Shown here: piece by piece, positions 10,501 to 18,793 of the stretch
Position numbering within the stretch: the first letter of the stretch is position 1
Layout of the letters: the number at the start of each line of letters is the position of its first letter
Program-made: the position numbers and the translations under genes
The notes under the pieces: generated by a model
Told to the model about the DNA's origin: nothing
The model's database searches: none
The model's input: the letters and a program-made list of their open reading frames with translations, nothing else
Origin: Apostichopus japonicus
Lineage: Eukaryota; Echinodermata; Holothuroidea; Aspidochirotida; Stichopodidae
Assembly: GCF_037975245.1 (NCBI RefSeq)
Contig: NC_092567.1
Location: 23,590,376-23,654,375, forward strand
Length of the DNA stretch: 64,000 nucleotides
Direction of reading: 5' to 3'

Positions 10501-12166
10501 CAATACTATATGGGAAGTAGCTGTAGTCCTGAGTCTGATACTTTTTGCTGCAGTGCACATACAGACAGTCAACTCAATTCCACCACACATCAAACTGTCA
10601 CAAGAGGACCATTGGTAACCGAAAATAGTGTCACTACTCACCCCAATAATCAATGCTCTGAGCTATAAAACAAGAGGAAACAGAAACTGTAAATTAATTT
10701 CATATTATAAGTGGCTAAGTGTTAAGTGAAACCTCCCAATCAGTATCATTAATTCTACTGTACTGTACTGCACAATGAAATAAACGGATATGAAGTTAAA
10801 AAACAAACGTCCTAACAGGACTGAGATTTAGGTGATTCCATGTTTTTCACTACAAACAATACTCAGGCAGCTGGTTGCATTTCATCACTAAAGTATCATA
10901 GCACAATTCAGTTTTCCAGCAGACATCCTTGATGAACCAGTAATGTTCTTTATAATCCTACAAAGTATTTCATGTCATCCAAAGAATGGTTAAATTAGCT
11001 ATGCCAAATTAAAAAATCAATTGGTGAAAAAGACTAGTTGGATTACCCTCATCAATTATACTCTTCTTTTAATTAATGCTCTATAGCCGGGGTATTCAAA
11101 CTTCTTTAATTAGTGACCCAGTTTTCACCTTTATCATCTACCATCCAGTGACATATGTTGCAATGTGGAGAAGGGATTTGACTAAGAATTCAAACAAAAC
11201 AGTATCAATTATCCAAAACTCACATATTTTTTATCCAAGGCATCAAAGCATCCCTTCATCCACTTTATGACACTACAAGCCCCCGGACAACTGCTATCAT
11301 CTCTCAGAATTTTAAGGTTCAAATCTGCAAAGTAAAAGAACATTTTCCATATCAACTTTACATCACAGGTTTTATACCAAATAAGCAACATATAAAATGC
11401 TTCACACATTTAAACTGGCCCAGAAAAAATTAAACTGTGGGAAGTTTAAATAAAAATTCAGACATTTAACCACCTGGTTTAAACTCATGAATGGTCAGAT
11501 GTTAGTTTCTTCAAGTGTCTTATAGCAGTTAGAGGGTTTATGGTCATCTTCATGATATGCTAAAAGCATATATTCATTTATTGAGCATATCAAAACAGAA
11601 AAAACTCTCTTTTGCATTCAATGAATTGAACTGAATTTATTTTCTTTAATATCCTTACATATAATAGCTGCAGTAGAAATGAAAGATACAAATGTTGAGA
11701 ATGGCCCAACATGAAATTGTACATACCAGCCATAAGTATTTGTGTAAATAATACTATAAACAAGAAAGTATACTGTGAATCTTAGCTGAAGACAGTACCT
11801 TCCAAACATCTGTCTCCAAATGCATGTTCTGGAAAGATAGTCCTTAGATATGTTATTGTTGATACTCCCACAGCCAAGAGTTTCTTGACAAATAATGCCG
11901 ACTGTTGTTCAGATATTTGCTCAGATGGAAATATTGAAGACCACTGAAAAAGAAAGGAACCACAGAAAAGTCAACATTTGATATCATATCTCATATATCA
12001 ACTTTGCCTAATACACTTAAACCTCTGGGAACTAAAATGCACAACAGCAATATTACCAATCTAAAACATATCCAGATTTGAATGTCTGGGTGCAATAATA
12101 ATAGCTCTAAATGGCACTTACTTGTCCAGCACTGGTCTGTGGTCTTACTGCTGTCTCCACTGCCAT
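35..12166 (-). CDS. HORMAD1: Meiotic HORMA-domain axis protein (HORMAD1/Hop1 family), 16 coding exons, 3' end beyond the window
   Basis: Coding exons from the start codon: 12122-12166, 11799-11943, 11224-11324, 10642-10662, 10037-10063, 9400-9467, 8231-8382, 7915-8018, 6400-6410, 5273-5435, 4330-4402, 4052-4149, 3314-3430, 2317-2543, 1335-1518 and 35-166. All junctions are GT-AG and phases chain without a break (1668 nt, 556 codons). Residues 1 to about 225 form the HORMA domain; family signatures are [19 protein letters not shown] and the TTPFHT-VKV closure strand. Acidic, lysine-rich linker to about 325; PHD-like finger about 329-375; winged-helix-like block 376-450; basic tail after 450. 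HORMAD proteins load on meiotic chromosome axes and act in double-strand-break formation, homologue bias and synapsis checkpoint. HORMAD1 versus HORMAD2 cannot be separated here: vertebrate paralogues arose from one ancestor. The last exon seen ends at a donor (AAG|GTAAAT), so the C-terminus and closure motif lie outside. Confidence 0.93.
223..594. mobile_element. MITE-like element with 13-bp terminal inverted repeats
   Basis: The ends CTGGGCCCTATTT and AAATAGGGCCCAG are perfect inverted repeats 372 bp apart in the last intron seen of HORMAD. The similarity continues imperfectly inward (CATAAA against TTTACA). The inside is AT-rich and full of repeats of a TTAAGAACATTCTTATCTT unit and its complement. 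No coding frame and no clear target duplication were found; the superfamily is not assigned. Confidence 0.7.
2317..2543 (-). CDS. HORMAD1: HORMAD exon 14: winged-helix-like block
   Basis: This 227-nt exon encodes about 75 residues directly after the PHD finger. Two alternating helices are followed by a turn and a basic segment ([20 protein letters not shown]), which looks like the recognition helix and wing of a winged helix-turn-helix. This is the position of the wHTH in the Hop1-type chromatin-binding region. The fold is inferred from sequence pattern and order only. Confidence 0.7.
2781..2831. repeat. Nested inverted repeat (hairpin)
   Basis: The outer arms GGAAGTCTCC and GGAGACTCCC enclose an inner perfect stem AAGTCTT-AAA-AAGACTT. 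The region lies in a HORMAD intron, just before an A/T-rich simple-sequence tract at about 2836-2930. It may be the end of an old SINE or MITE. Confidence 0.5.
2836..2930. repeat. A/T-rich low-complexity tract
   Basis: Runs of AAAT, AAATA and TATA units. It could be the decayed poly(A) tail of a retroposed sequence. Confidence 0.7.
3060..3140 (-). mobile_element. hAT-type terminal relic 1
   Basis: Read on the minus strand: GGTATTCAAAGTGGGGGTTG followed by CGACTATTTTAAGGGTCGCC. This matches the familiar hAT-type end in which a GGTATTCAAACTGGGGGTCGC segment is followed by a second GGGTCGCC. Related copies lie near 7815-7875 and 11084-11135. No transposase was recognised. Confidence 0.45.
3314..4149 (-). 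CDS. HORMAD1: HORMAD exons 12-13: PHD-like zinc finger
   Basis: Exons 4052-4149 and 3314-3430 join to [18 protein letters not shown], then TWQHAVCY and HLCYACAK. Cysteine and histidine spacing (CxC, CxxC, HxxC, CxxC) fits a PHD-type finger with two zinc sites. In yeast Hop1 and several invertebrate HORMADs the equivalent finger begins a chromatin-binding region. Vertebrate HORMAD1 and HORMAD2 lack it. Its function here is inferred from that family knowledge. Confidence 0.85.
6400..6410 (-). CDS. HORMAD1: 11-nt microexon of HORMAD (PFHT)
   Basis: The exon reads CCGTTTCACAC between an acceptor (TTGGACAG, with a long pyrimidine tract 20-45 nt upstream) and a consensus GTAAGT donor. It is required both by phase (exon 8 ends in phase 0, exon 10 starts in phase 2) and by homology. 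The joined peptide reads VGDVTTPFHTVKVRM, matching the conserved HORMAD stretch in which a PFH motif follows a V(S/T)T sequence. Confidence 0.85.
6445..6560 (+). repeat. Interspersed repeat-like segment next to the microexon
   Basis: CAGCCTCTGAAGAAGATCC then TGCTACGATTGAAACG resembles a motif (CTGAAGAAG...GAAACG) I associate with dispersed repeats in marine invertebrate genomes. It sits immediately upstream, in the gene's direction, of the 11-nt exon and its pyrimidine tract. Assignment is by pattern memory only. Confidence 0.3.
7271..7842 (+). pseudogene. Degenerate, protein-like reading frames in a HORMAD intron
   Basis: Two overlapping plus-strand frames continue each other with a frame change near 7610. 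The first is open at 7271-7615 (about 114 codons, with in-frame ATG at 7346), with peptides such as [17 protein letters not shown] and [14 protein letters not shown]. The second is open at 7609-7842 (77 codons, [18 protein letters not shown]). Composition is mixed and hydrophilic, unlike simple AT-rich noise. They are antisense to HORMAD, so not part of it. I recognise no family; a relic of a transposon or viral gene is possible, as is chance. Confidence 0.3.
7815..7875 (-). mobile_element. hAT-type terminal relic 2
   Basis: On the minus strand, GGGTATTCAAACTGGGGGTC precedes GCAATTG and a partially conserved second GTCACCC. It abuts the 3' end of the degenerate plus-strand reading frames at 7271-7842, so those frames could lie inside the same element. 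Confidence 0.45.
8779..9117 (+). pseudogene. ORF with RPB10-like N-terminal zinc motif, possible foreign-gene relic
   Basis: The frame is open from after a TAG at 8776 to a TGA at 9115; the first in-frame ATG is at 8875. The stretch [17 protein letters not shown] resembles the start of the RPB10 subunit of RNA polymerase (hydrophobic pair, proline, CxTCG). Further on, LGV followed by a lone YC could be a decayed second zinc pair, where RPB10 normally has adjacent cysteines. It lies antisense in an intron between HORMAD exons 6 and 7. Host RPB10 starts without the extension seen here and is strongly conserved, so this is not the host gene. A relic of a large DNA virus or of a retrocopy is possible; chance similarity cannot be excluded. 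Confidence 0.3.
10037..10662 (-). CDS. HORMAD1: Paired short HORMAD exons (21 nt and 27 nt) inside the HORMA domain
   Basis: Exon 4 (10642-10662) encodes LRALIIG and exon 5 (10037-10063) encodes LYIDSDDPD, with a 578-nt intron between them. Both are phase 0-0 and have clear AG and GT borders. They join exon 3 (ending DALDKKY) to exon 6 ([12 protein letters not shown]), reproducing the conserved core of the HORMA domain. Confidence 0.88.
11084..11135 (+). mobile_element. hAT-type terminal relic 3
   Basis: GCCGGGGTATTCAAACTTCT followed by TTAATTAGTGACCCAG is a diverged copy of the same terminal sequence, in the intron between HORMAD exons 3 and 4. Confidence 0.35.
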
Positions 12167-12213
12167 ATTGTGTTTTCTACTCTACTAACTGATAACTTCA
12201 ATAATTTCCCAAC
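12167..12213 (-). other. 5' UTR part of the HORMAD start exon
   Basis: Upstream of the ATG on the minus strand is a strong acceptor (pyrimidine-rich tract ending CTGTAG) followed by 47 nt of leader, which implies at least one further non-coding 5' exon. Candidate donors for it are the GTAAGG sites just below 13555 and 14642 in the duplicated upstream segment. Confidence 0.55.
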
Positions 12214-13445
12214 CTACAGATAAAGTAAAAATGAAGATTAAGTAACAAGGTAGATACCTTTTTTGTCATTTGTTGGGAGGGGGGGGGGATAGTGATAGGT
12301 TAGTGTCCTAGAAACCAGATTCTCTTGACATTTTGAAAACTGTGTCATACCCATAGGTCAAAGATACAGATGTTATTGATGGACATACCTCTTGGTGAAA
12401 ACAAGAGTTGTAATGGCTATGGAAAAAAACAAATTTGATATTCACAGAAAATTTATAGAGACAATTTAAAGTCTCAAGAAGAAATATTTCTAAATTAATA
12501 ACAGCAATGACTTTGCTCTTATTTATTGCATTATTCAGGCCCTGTCAGTCTTTGAGTTTGTGCCTAGACCTAGCCTCAATATTGTCAGAAATTCATTCTA
12601 GCTTAAATAATTCTATAAGTGCCAAGATGTAACAAAGTTTTGAAAAGAATGTCTATGCATGTGTTGTGTGTTGCATGGGTTGGTTCAAATGGGGTGTGGA
12701 ACAGGCTAAATGGTAGTGATCACTTATTGTTTGCAAAGACAAGATATGTTTTCATCTTTGTGATACTCCAATTGGAGTAATTTAGAAACATAGACGATTC
12801 GATCTTGCTAGTTCGTCTAATTATTCTACTTAATATGAACTCTGACGTAGTGACAGATATTAATCCACCCCCCCCCATCCCCCTGTGACTGGTTTTATAT
12901 ATTTGTTACATAAGACTACAACTCTCAGGCACAAATCAGAAACCATGATGAATTTTTGGCCAACCACAGCCTACAGGAATAACTCCACTTAGCATAGTAT
13001 TGAGCATCAGCAACTTTTTCTGGCGATGTCAAATTGTGGTTACTGTAAGCCTACCTAACTTGTCATTTATGCTAGGTAATGCTATCCAGCTACTGCAGCC
13101 GAGGTATGCATTTAACATCATCTTTTTTGCGTTTTAAGCTAAAGATATGTTTTCCTAGGTTATGTCTTTAGGCTAGCACTTGTACATAGTATAGCCTAGT
13201 CTAACAACAGTAGCAGTCACAACTTAAAAGTAACAGTTGCACTGTGTCAGTTTGTGCTTAATGTTATGTTGTTAATGTTATGCCATGCCCCAAATTTTAT
13301 ATATTTCCCTGTTTCTTACTCAGTTAGTTATGTCTGTGCCCTGTTACTGAGGCTTAAGTATAGTTAGGTCCAGCCCACTGTATGTCCTACAAAGTGCAAT
13401 ACTAGGCTATTGCTACTATTACTAATACTGACTTAGAAAACTAAA
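12214..13445. other. Upstream region of HORMAD, no gene seen
   Basis: AT-rich sequence with a G tract (about 12278-12289) and a C tract (12868-12875). No coding exon was recognised. It would be the first intron if the leader exon lies in the duplicated segment upstream. Confidence 0.5.
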
Positions 13446-14420
13446 GTAAGCCTTACAACTTACAAATGCAAGTTACAGTAGGCCTAACAAATAACAGTTA
13501 GGGGGCCTAGGCCTACATCTTAACATTAGGCTTAACTGTACGTTAGTTCCTTACCAGACACTTGCGTTTGCCGTGCGTTAAAATACCGTCCTTGCTGTGA
13601 CAGCAATCGGCAATTCCTGGAATCAGACTTTTGACAGATGCGGAAAGTTAATGCCCCAGATTACAAATTGAGGAACATTACTTTTTTGTTCATTTGGCTG
13701 TTAGTGTTACAATGTTAAGTTGATGCTGTGTTTAGCCATAACAAGTAACATTACATACACACAGGCTGCATTAGTACTAGGTACGTACCGTACCGTACCC
13801 TGGCTGTACACTTTTAGTCCAGATTATGACGTAATGATTTTCGCCAGGGTGAGTGTGGAATTCATTAGCTGTCGTCTGCAGTGATTACAATTGATATTTT
13901 GAATAACTATTTGTAAATCGTGGTCCAATTTGGCCATGCGTCAACAAAATTTAAAATACTAATATTTGGCAGGAAACTCATGGTCTGTTGAGTATTTACT
14001 TACAAAGGGAAGTACGATTCCAGCTTTCAAAATATTTCTCTCCGGATAGCAGACGACAACCGTGCAAAATATACGGACGTTCAAAGCGACCATACACTGA
14101 CTTGAATGAATAGCAACACACATACGTCGCTCAACTCACATGCGGGCCTGTGCTATAAGCTATGTATTATGCTGTATTTTTCTATGAATCGGTCCATCGA
14201 TACGGACATCCATATCTTATTGTAGTGCTTTGCCAAACAAATTGAAAGAATGACAAACAGAGAAATCACTCCAATCGTAAACTACTTGATAAACCACTAA
14301 ACTGATTTATAACACTGCATGCAACAACCGCCCTATACTCCCTCCACTGACCTCTGCGCCCAAGTATACTCCCCCCCCCCCTCCTCCCACTTGATGGATC
14401 GGAAATCTACACGGAACACG
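13446..14420. repeat. Segmental duplication, copy A (proximal)
   Basis: Aligned by eye with 14562-15880: shared landmarks include CAGCAATCGGCAATTCCTG, GATTATGACGTAATGATTTT, GGAAACTCATGGTCTGTTG, ATATACGGACGTTCAAAGCG and GGATCGGAAATCTACACGGA, in the same order and direction. Divergence is clearly visible, so the duplication is not recent. On the minus strand a consensus donor (CTG|GTAAGG) follows position 13555. Confidence 0.85.
13555..13800 (-). promoter_or_regulatory. Candidate HORMAD leader exon and promoter (copy A)
   Basis: A good donor just below 13555 on the minus strand, and the acceptor that opens the HORMAD start exon at 12213, would define an intron of about 1.3 kb. The region above 13555 is relatively GC-balanced and is conserved between both duplicate copies. 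The transcription start is not determined; the upper border given is arbitrary. Confidence 0.3.
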
Positions 14421-14561
14421 TAGAACCCACTTATTTCTATGTCTGGTCTCGAATATGGTTGACCAAAAAACGGAATATGCCTGTTAGGCCTACGTAACGT
14501 ACGGTCTCGCCTACTGTATAGGTCCGACAATACTACGCTACTGCTCCTACTGACATAGGTA

Positions 14562-15880
14562 GCTTGAGCCTTACAAGTTACAGTAGACCTAACAAATAAC
14601 TGTTAGTCTAACATTAGGCTTAACTTACGTTAGTTCCTTACCGGACACCGTGCATTCAACGGTTGAAGTACGTTCCTTGCTGTGACAGCAATCGGTAATT
14701 CCTGAAACTTTAAAGCAGGTTTGGCAGATGCGTAAAATTAATGCCCCAGATCACAAATTGAGAAAAACATTTTTGGTGGTTACTTTTAGTGTTAAGATGT
14801 TAAGTTGACACTAGGCTTACGCATATATTCACTACTAACATTCATACACGCAGGCTATGGCATCGTATAATAAAGTAGACAGAGAGCTGCTACTCTAACG
14901 TAGCAGCTCCCTGAAGTAGGTACGTACCCCAGCTGATACACTGTAAGTTCAGATTATGACGTAATGATTTTCTTCCTGGGTGAGTGTGGAGTTCATTAGC
15001 TGTCGTCTGCAGGCGCGTAGCCAAGGGGGGGGGGCGAAGGGGAAGCCGCCCCCCCCCCCCGTGAGCATATTTTTTATATATTTTTTTTTTAATGTTTTTA
15101 TGACATCGCTAGTAATTTCAAAAGAGAAAATGCTAAGATGCAACTTACAAGGCCTGGGAAGTGCCATATTTCCAGCGATCTGGGAGGCATTTTCAGCCAA
15201 AATTTTCTTGTACGCTTCGCGCCAATCATGGTGGCGCTACGCTTAGATAGTTTTGCCCTATCTACGGCTCTGATATTTTGCCTACATTTTCGCCCCTCCC
15301 TTGGCAAATTCATGGCTACGCGCCTGGTCGTCTGCGGTGATTAATATTCCTAACTTGAATAATTATTTTGTTACTCTTGGTCCAATTTGGTCGAGCGTCA
15401 ACCAAAATTAAAAATACTTATATTTTGCAGGAAACTCATGGTCTGTTGAGTATTTACTTACAAAGGGAACCACGGTTCCAGCTTTCAAAATATTCCTTCC
15501 GGATGGCAGACGGCGACCGTGCAAAATATACGGACGTTCAAAGCGACCATACACTGACTTGAATGAATAACAAACGCACATACGTTGCTCAACTCACATG
15601 CATCGTGTGCCATACTTAAGAACTCTGATGTAGCCTATTTTTCAATAAAGCGGTCCATCAATACAGACAAACCAGCCCTATTATAGTGCTTTGCCAAGCA
15701 AAGTTAAGAATGACAAAACGGAGAGAGCACTCCAAACGTATAACCTATTGATAAATCACTAAACTAACTTATCAGTAACACTCAGTAAACAACCATACGC
15801 GCCTATCCCTCCACTGACCTCCGGGACTCAAGAATATTCCCCCATCCCCATCCAGGATCGGAATCTACACGGAACACTCA
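14562..15880. repeat. Segmental duplication, copy B (distal, interrupted by a hAT element)
   Basis: Collinear with copy A with an offset of about 1.1 kb. After 15010 it carries 325 extra bases: the transposon plus its target duplication. The equivalent donor (CCG|GTAAGG) follows position 14642 on the minus strand. Confidence 0.85.
15010..15326. mobile_element. Non-autonomous hAT element with 8-bp target site duplication
   Basis: The termini CAGGCGCGTAGCCA and TGGCTACGCGCCTG are perfect 14-bp inverted repeats with the CAG...CTG ends usual for hAT elements. The element is flanked by GTCGTCTG at 15002-15009 and 15327-15334, an exact 8-bp target duplication, the hAT length. The homologous position in copy A (about 13867-13880) is the empty site. 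The 317-bp interior has a C/G homopolymer block and no transposase; its reading frames are not family-like. Confidence 0.92.
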
Positions 15881-16000
15881 CGTTTTAATTTGGTCAGTAG
15901 ATATGCTAACCAGAATGCAAAAATGCATTGTGGTTTCGATGATGTAACATGAGCAGTTTTCTTCATAATTCTGACGTAATGTATAGTGAGAGTGTACATG

Positions 16001-16490
16001 TTTACAAGGGTTTCACGATTTGACCTCTGATGACACCAATGAACTTTGACGTCCACCAAAAACAATAGGCTCTTTAACTCAATGTGGTACTCTACACACT
16101 AAATTAGAGGTCGGCCCAAGCTTCCAGTATTGAGATATCGTGATCACAAGGTTTTCACAATTTGACCCCTGGTGACCTCAGCCCTCAACTAATAACAATA
16201 GGCTTCTTTTACACAATGTGGTACTCCTACACACCAAATATGAGGTCTGCCCATGCTTCCCTTCTTGAGATATCGTGTTTACAAGGTTTTCACAATTTGA
16301 CCCCTAGTGACCCCAAATTACCTTTGACCTCCACAAAAAAAACAATAACCTCCTTGTACTCAACGTGATACTTCTACACACTAAATATGAAATTGGTCTG
16401 ACATTCCCTTCTTGAGATAACATGTTTACAAGCTGGGCGTCACAACAAACTCACACACACCCACACACACACACACGCCATCATGAATGC
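16001..16490. repeat. Three-copy ~140-bp tandem array ending in (CA)n
   Basis: Units begin near 16001, 16142 and 16278, with a fourth start at 16425, each with a TTTACAAGGTTTTCACAATT-type opening, then GACCCC, GGTACTCCTACACACCAAA and CTTGAGATATCGTG. The array runs into a CA microsatellite at about 16455-16484. I know similar units from marine invertebrate genomes; the family name is not recalled. Confidence 0.85.
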
Positions 16491-16666
16491 AAAGGTTACG
16501 ATTATCATCGAAACCAAAAACTGTTTCTGAAATAATCAATATATGCCAATGGTATCATCCCTTAAGATCGAGTTTGTTTGTAATTTCAGCTTGTGTAAAT
16601 ATCATCTTTTAAATGATGACAATACTAAAAGACAAAGAAAAGCATAACAAAAACATTAACAAGAAA

Positions 16667-16905
16667 CAAATGAGGCTTTTAATTTTTCTGATCATAAAGA
16701 AGTAACAATTTGCATGAATATGTCAATATAAATGATAACATGAAGATATGAATATATGTAAATGATAACCAATGTCTAACTAAATAAAAAAAATGAGGCT
16801 TTTAATTTTTTTTCATAACAAAGTAACAATTTGCATGAATATGTCAATATAAATGGTAACATGATGATATGAATATATGTATATGATAAACAATGTCTAA
16901 CTGGC
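16667..16905. repeat. Direct duplication of a ~120-bp unit
   Basis: Two copies share AATGAGGCTTTTAATTTT, GTAACAATTTGCATGAATAT, GTCAATATAAATG and CAATGTCTAACT. The second starts near 16788. They precede the 386-bp satellite and are not part of its unit. Confidence 0.8.
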
Positions 16906-17023
16906 AAAATAAATGACTTTTAATTCTACTTCTTTTTAATTTTACATCATATCGTACGTCTCTGACAGATCACATCTGATTATTCTCTTTAAGGAAACAA
17001 AAAGTTATAAAGCTTTTTAATTA

Positions 17024-18540
17024 GCTACTCATGAAACCACTCTTCAAACTTGCGACCAATGATTTCGCAGGCAATTCCTACTTCATGAACTATTATAGGT
17101 CATACTTTCATGTAAAGGCTAGTCAGGTAAGACTATTCTTATAGCCTTCTTATCAACTGGGAAAAGCATAGAAAAAATATATACACTAAGACTCACAAAG
17201 TGAAACCAAACTTATCGATTCTCCACCTCAACTTTCGTAGATTACTCCATTCTTGAGACGTAATATACTGAAAAGTGATTGATTGGTTCGAAAAAATGCT
17301 TTGTGCAATTACTTCTGATGTCACTGAGAATGAACAAATCAAAACATTTTAATCTTCTTCAAAAAGGAATGATTAACATATAGAACTGTTATCATATAGA
17401 GCTGTTTACTAAGCTACTCATGAACTCTTCAAACTTGCGACCAATGATTTTGCAGACAATTCCTACTTCATGAACCATTATAGGTCATACTTTCATGTAA
17501 AGGCTAGTCAGGTAAGACTACTCTTATAGCCTTCTTATCAATTGGGAAAAGCATAAAAAAAATATATATACATTAAGACTCACAAAGTGAAAACAAACTT
17601 ATCGGTTCTCCTCCTCAAATCTCGTAGATTACTCCATTCTTGAGACGTAATATACTGAAAAGTGATTGATTGGTTCGAAAAGTGCTTTGTGCAATTACTT
17701 CTGATGTCACTGAGAATGAACAAATCAAAACATTTTAATCTTCTTGAAAAAGGAATGATTAACATATAGAACTGTTATCATATAGAGCTGTTTACTAAGC
17801 TACTCATGAACTCTTCAAACTTGCGACCAATGATTTTGCAGACAATTCCTACTTCATGAACCATTATAGGTCATACTTTCATGTAAAGGCTAATCAGGTA
17901 AGACTAGTCTTATAACCTTCTTATCAATTGGGAAAAGCATAAAAAAAATATATACATTAAGACTCACAGAGTGAAACCAAACTTATCGGTTCTCCTCCTC
18001 AAATTTCGTAGATTACTCCATTCTTGAGCCGTAATATACTGAAAAGTGATTGATTGGTTCAACAAAATGCTTTGCACTATAACTTCTGATGTCACTGAGT
18101 ATGAACAAATCAAAACATTTTAATCTTCTTCAAAAAGGAATGATTAACATATAGAACTGTTATCATATAGAGCTGTTTACTAAGCTACTCATGAACTCTT
18201 CAAACTTGCGACCAATGATTTTGCAGACAATTCCTACTTCATGAACCATTATAGGTCATACTTTCATGTAAAGGCTAGTCAGGTGAAACTAGTCTTAAGT
18301 CTTTCTTATCATTTGGGAAAAGCATAACAAATATATATACATTAAGACTCACAAAGTGAAAACAAACTGATCGATTCTCCACCTCAACTTTCGTAGATTA
18401 CTCCATTCTTGAGACGTAATATACTGAAAAGTGACTGATTGGTTCGAAAAATGCTTTGTGCAATTACTTCTGATGTCACTGAGAATGAAAAAATCAAAAC
18501 ATTTTAATCTTCTTCAAAAAGGAATAATTAACATATAGAA
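17024..18540. repeat. Four-copy ~386-bp satellite downstream of THYN1
   Basis: GCTACTCATGAA starts at 17024, 17413, 17799 and 18184 (periods 389, 386, 385). Each unit holds CTTGCGACCAATGATTT, CATACTTTCATGTAAAGGCT, GTAATATACTGAAAAGTGA and CAAATCAAAACATTTTAATC. Copies 2 and 3 are the most alike. It ends about 250 bp from the THYN1 stop codon, so the THYN1 3' UTR may run towards or into it. The small open frame at 17580-17765 inside it is not a gene. Confidence 0.92.
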
Positions 18541-18793
18541 TGGATTTTTTTTCTCCATAAGGCTCTTGTCTAGATTGTTTAGGTTAAGTGAACAGTTGCC
18601 AAATGGTTGTTAAAATAATTCTTTGTAAGCTCTCTCTTGCAAAATGTTATCATCTTATTATTTGATGATATCATTGATTTTTAAACCATTTTTTCCCTCA
18701 ACTTTATCTTGACATCTTCTTATCTCTTCTCTTCCTGTCTTCTTAGATTCCAGTTTTGCCGAGAATCAAGATGTTTCTTCCATTTTTCGTCTC
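18541..18793 (-). other. Likely THYN1 3' UTR
   Basis: T-rich on the plus strand and without open frames. No clear AATAAA on the minus strand was found here; an ATTAAA (plus-strand TTTAAT) occurs near 18503 at the edge of the satellite. Confidence 0.35.

Noticed and set aside
14980-15344. Several frames on both strands
   Set aside because: They lie in the non-autonomous hAT element and contain no transposase motifs.
16001-18540. Possible CRISPR-like array
   Set aside because: Repeats are long and head-to-tail without unique spacers, and the genome is clearly eukaryotic.
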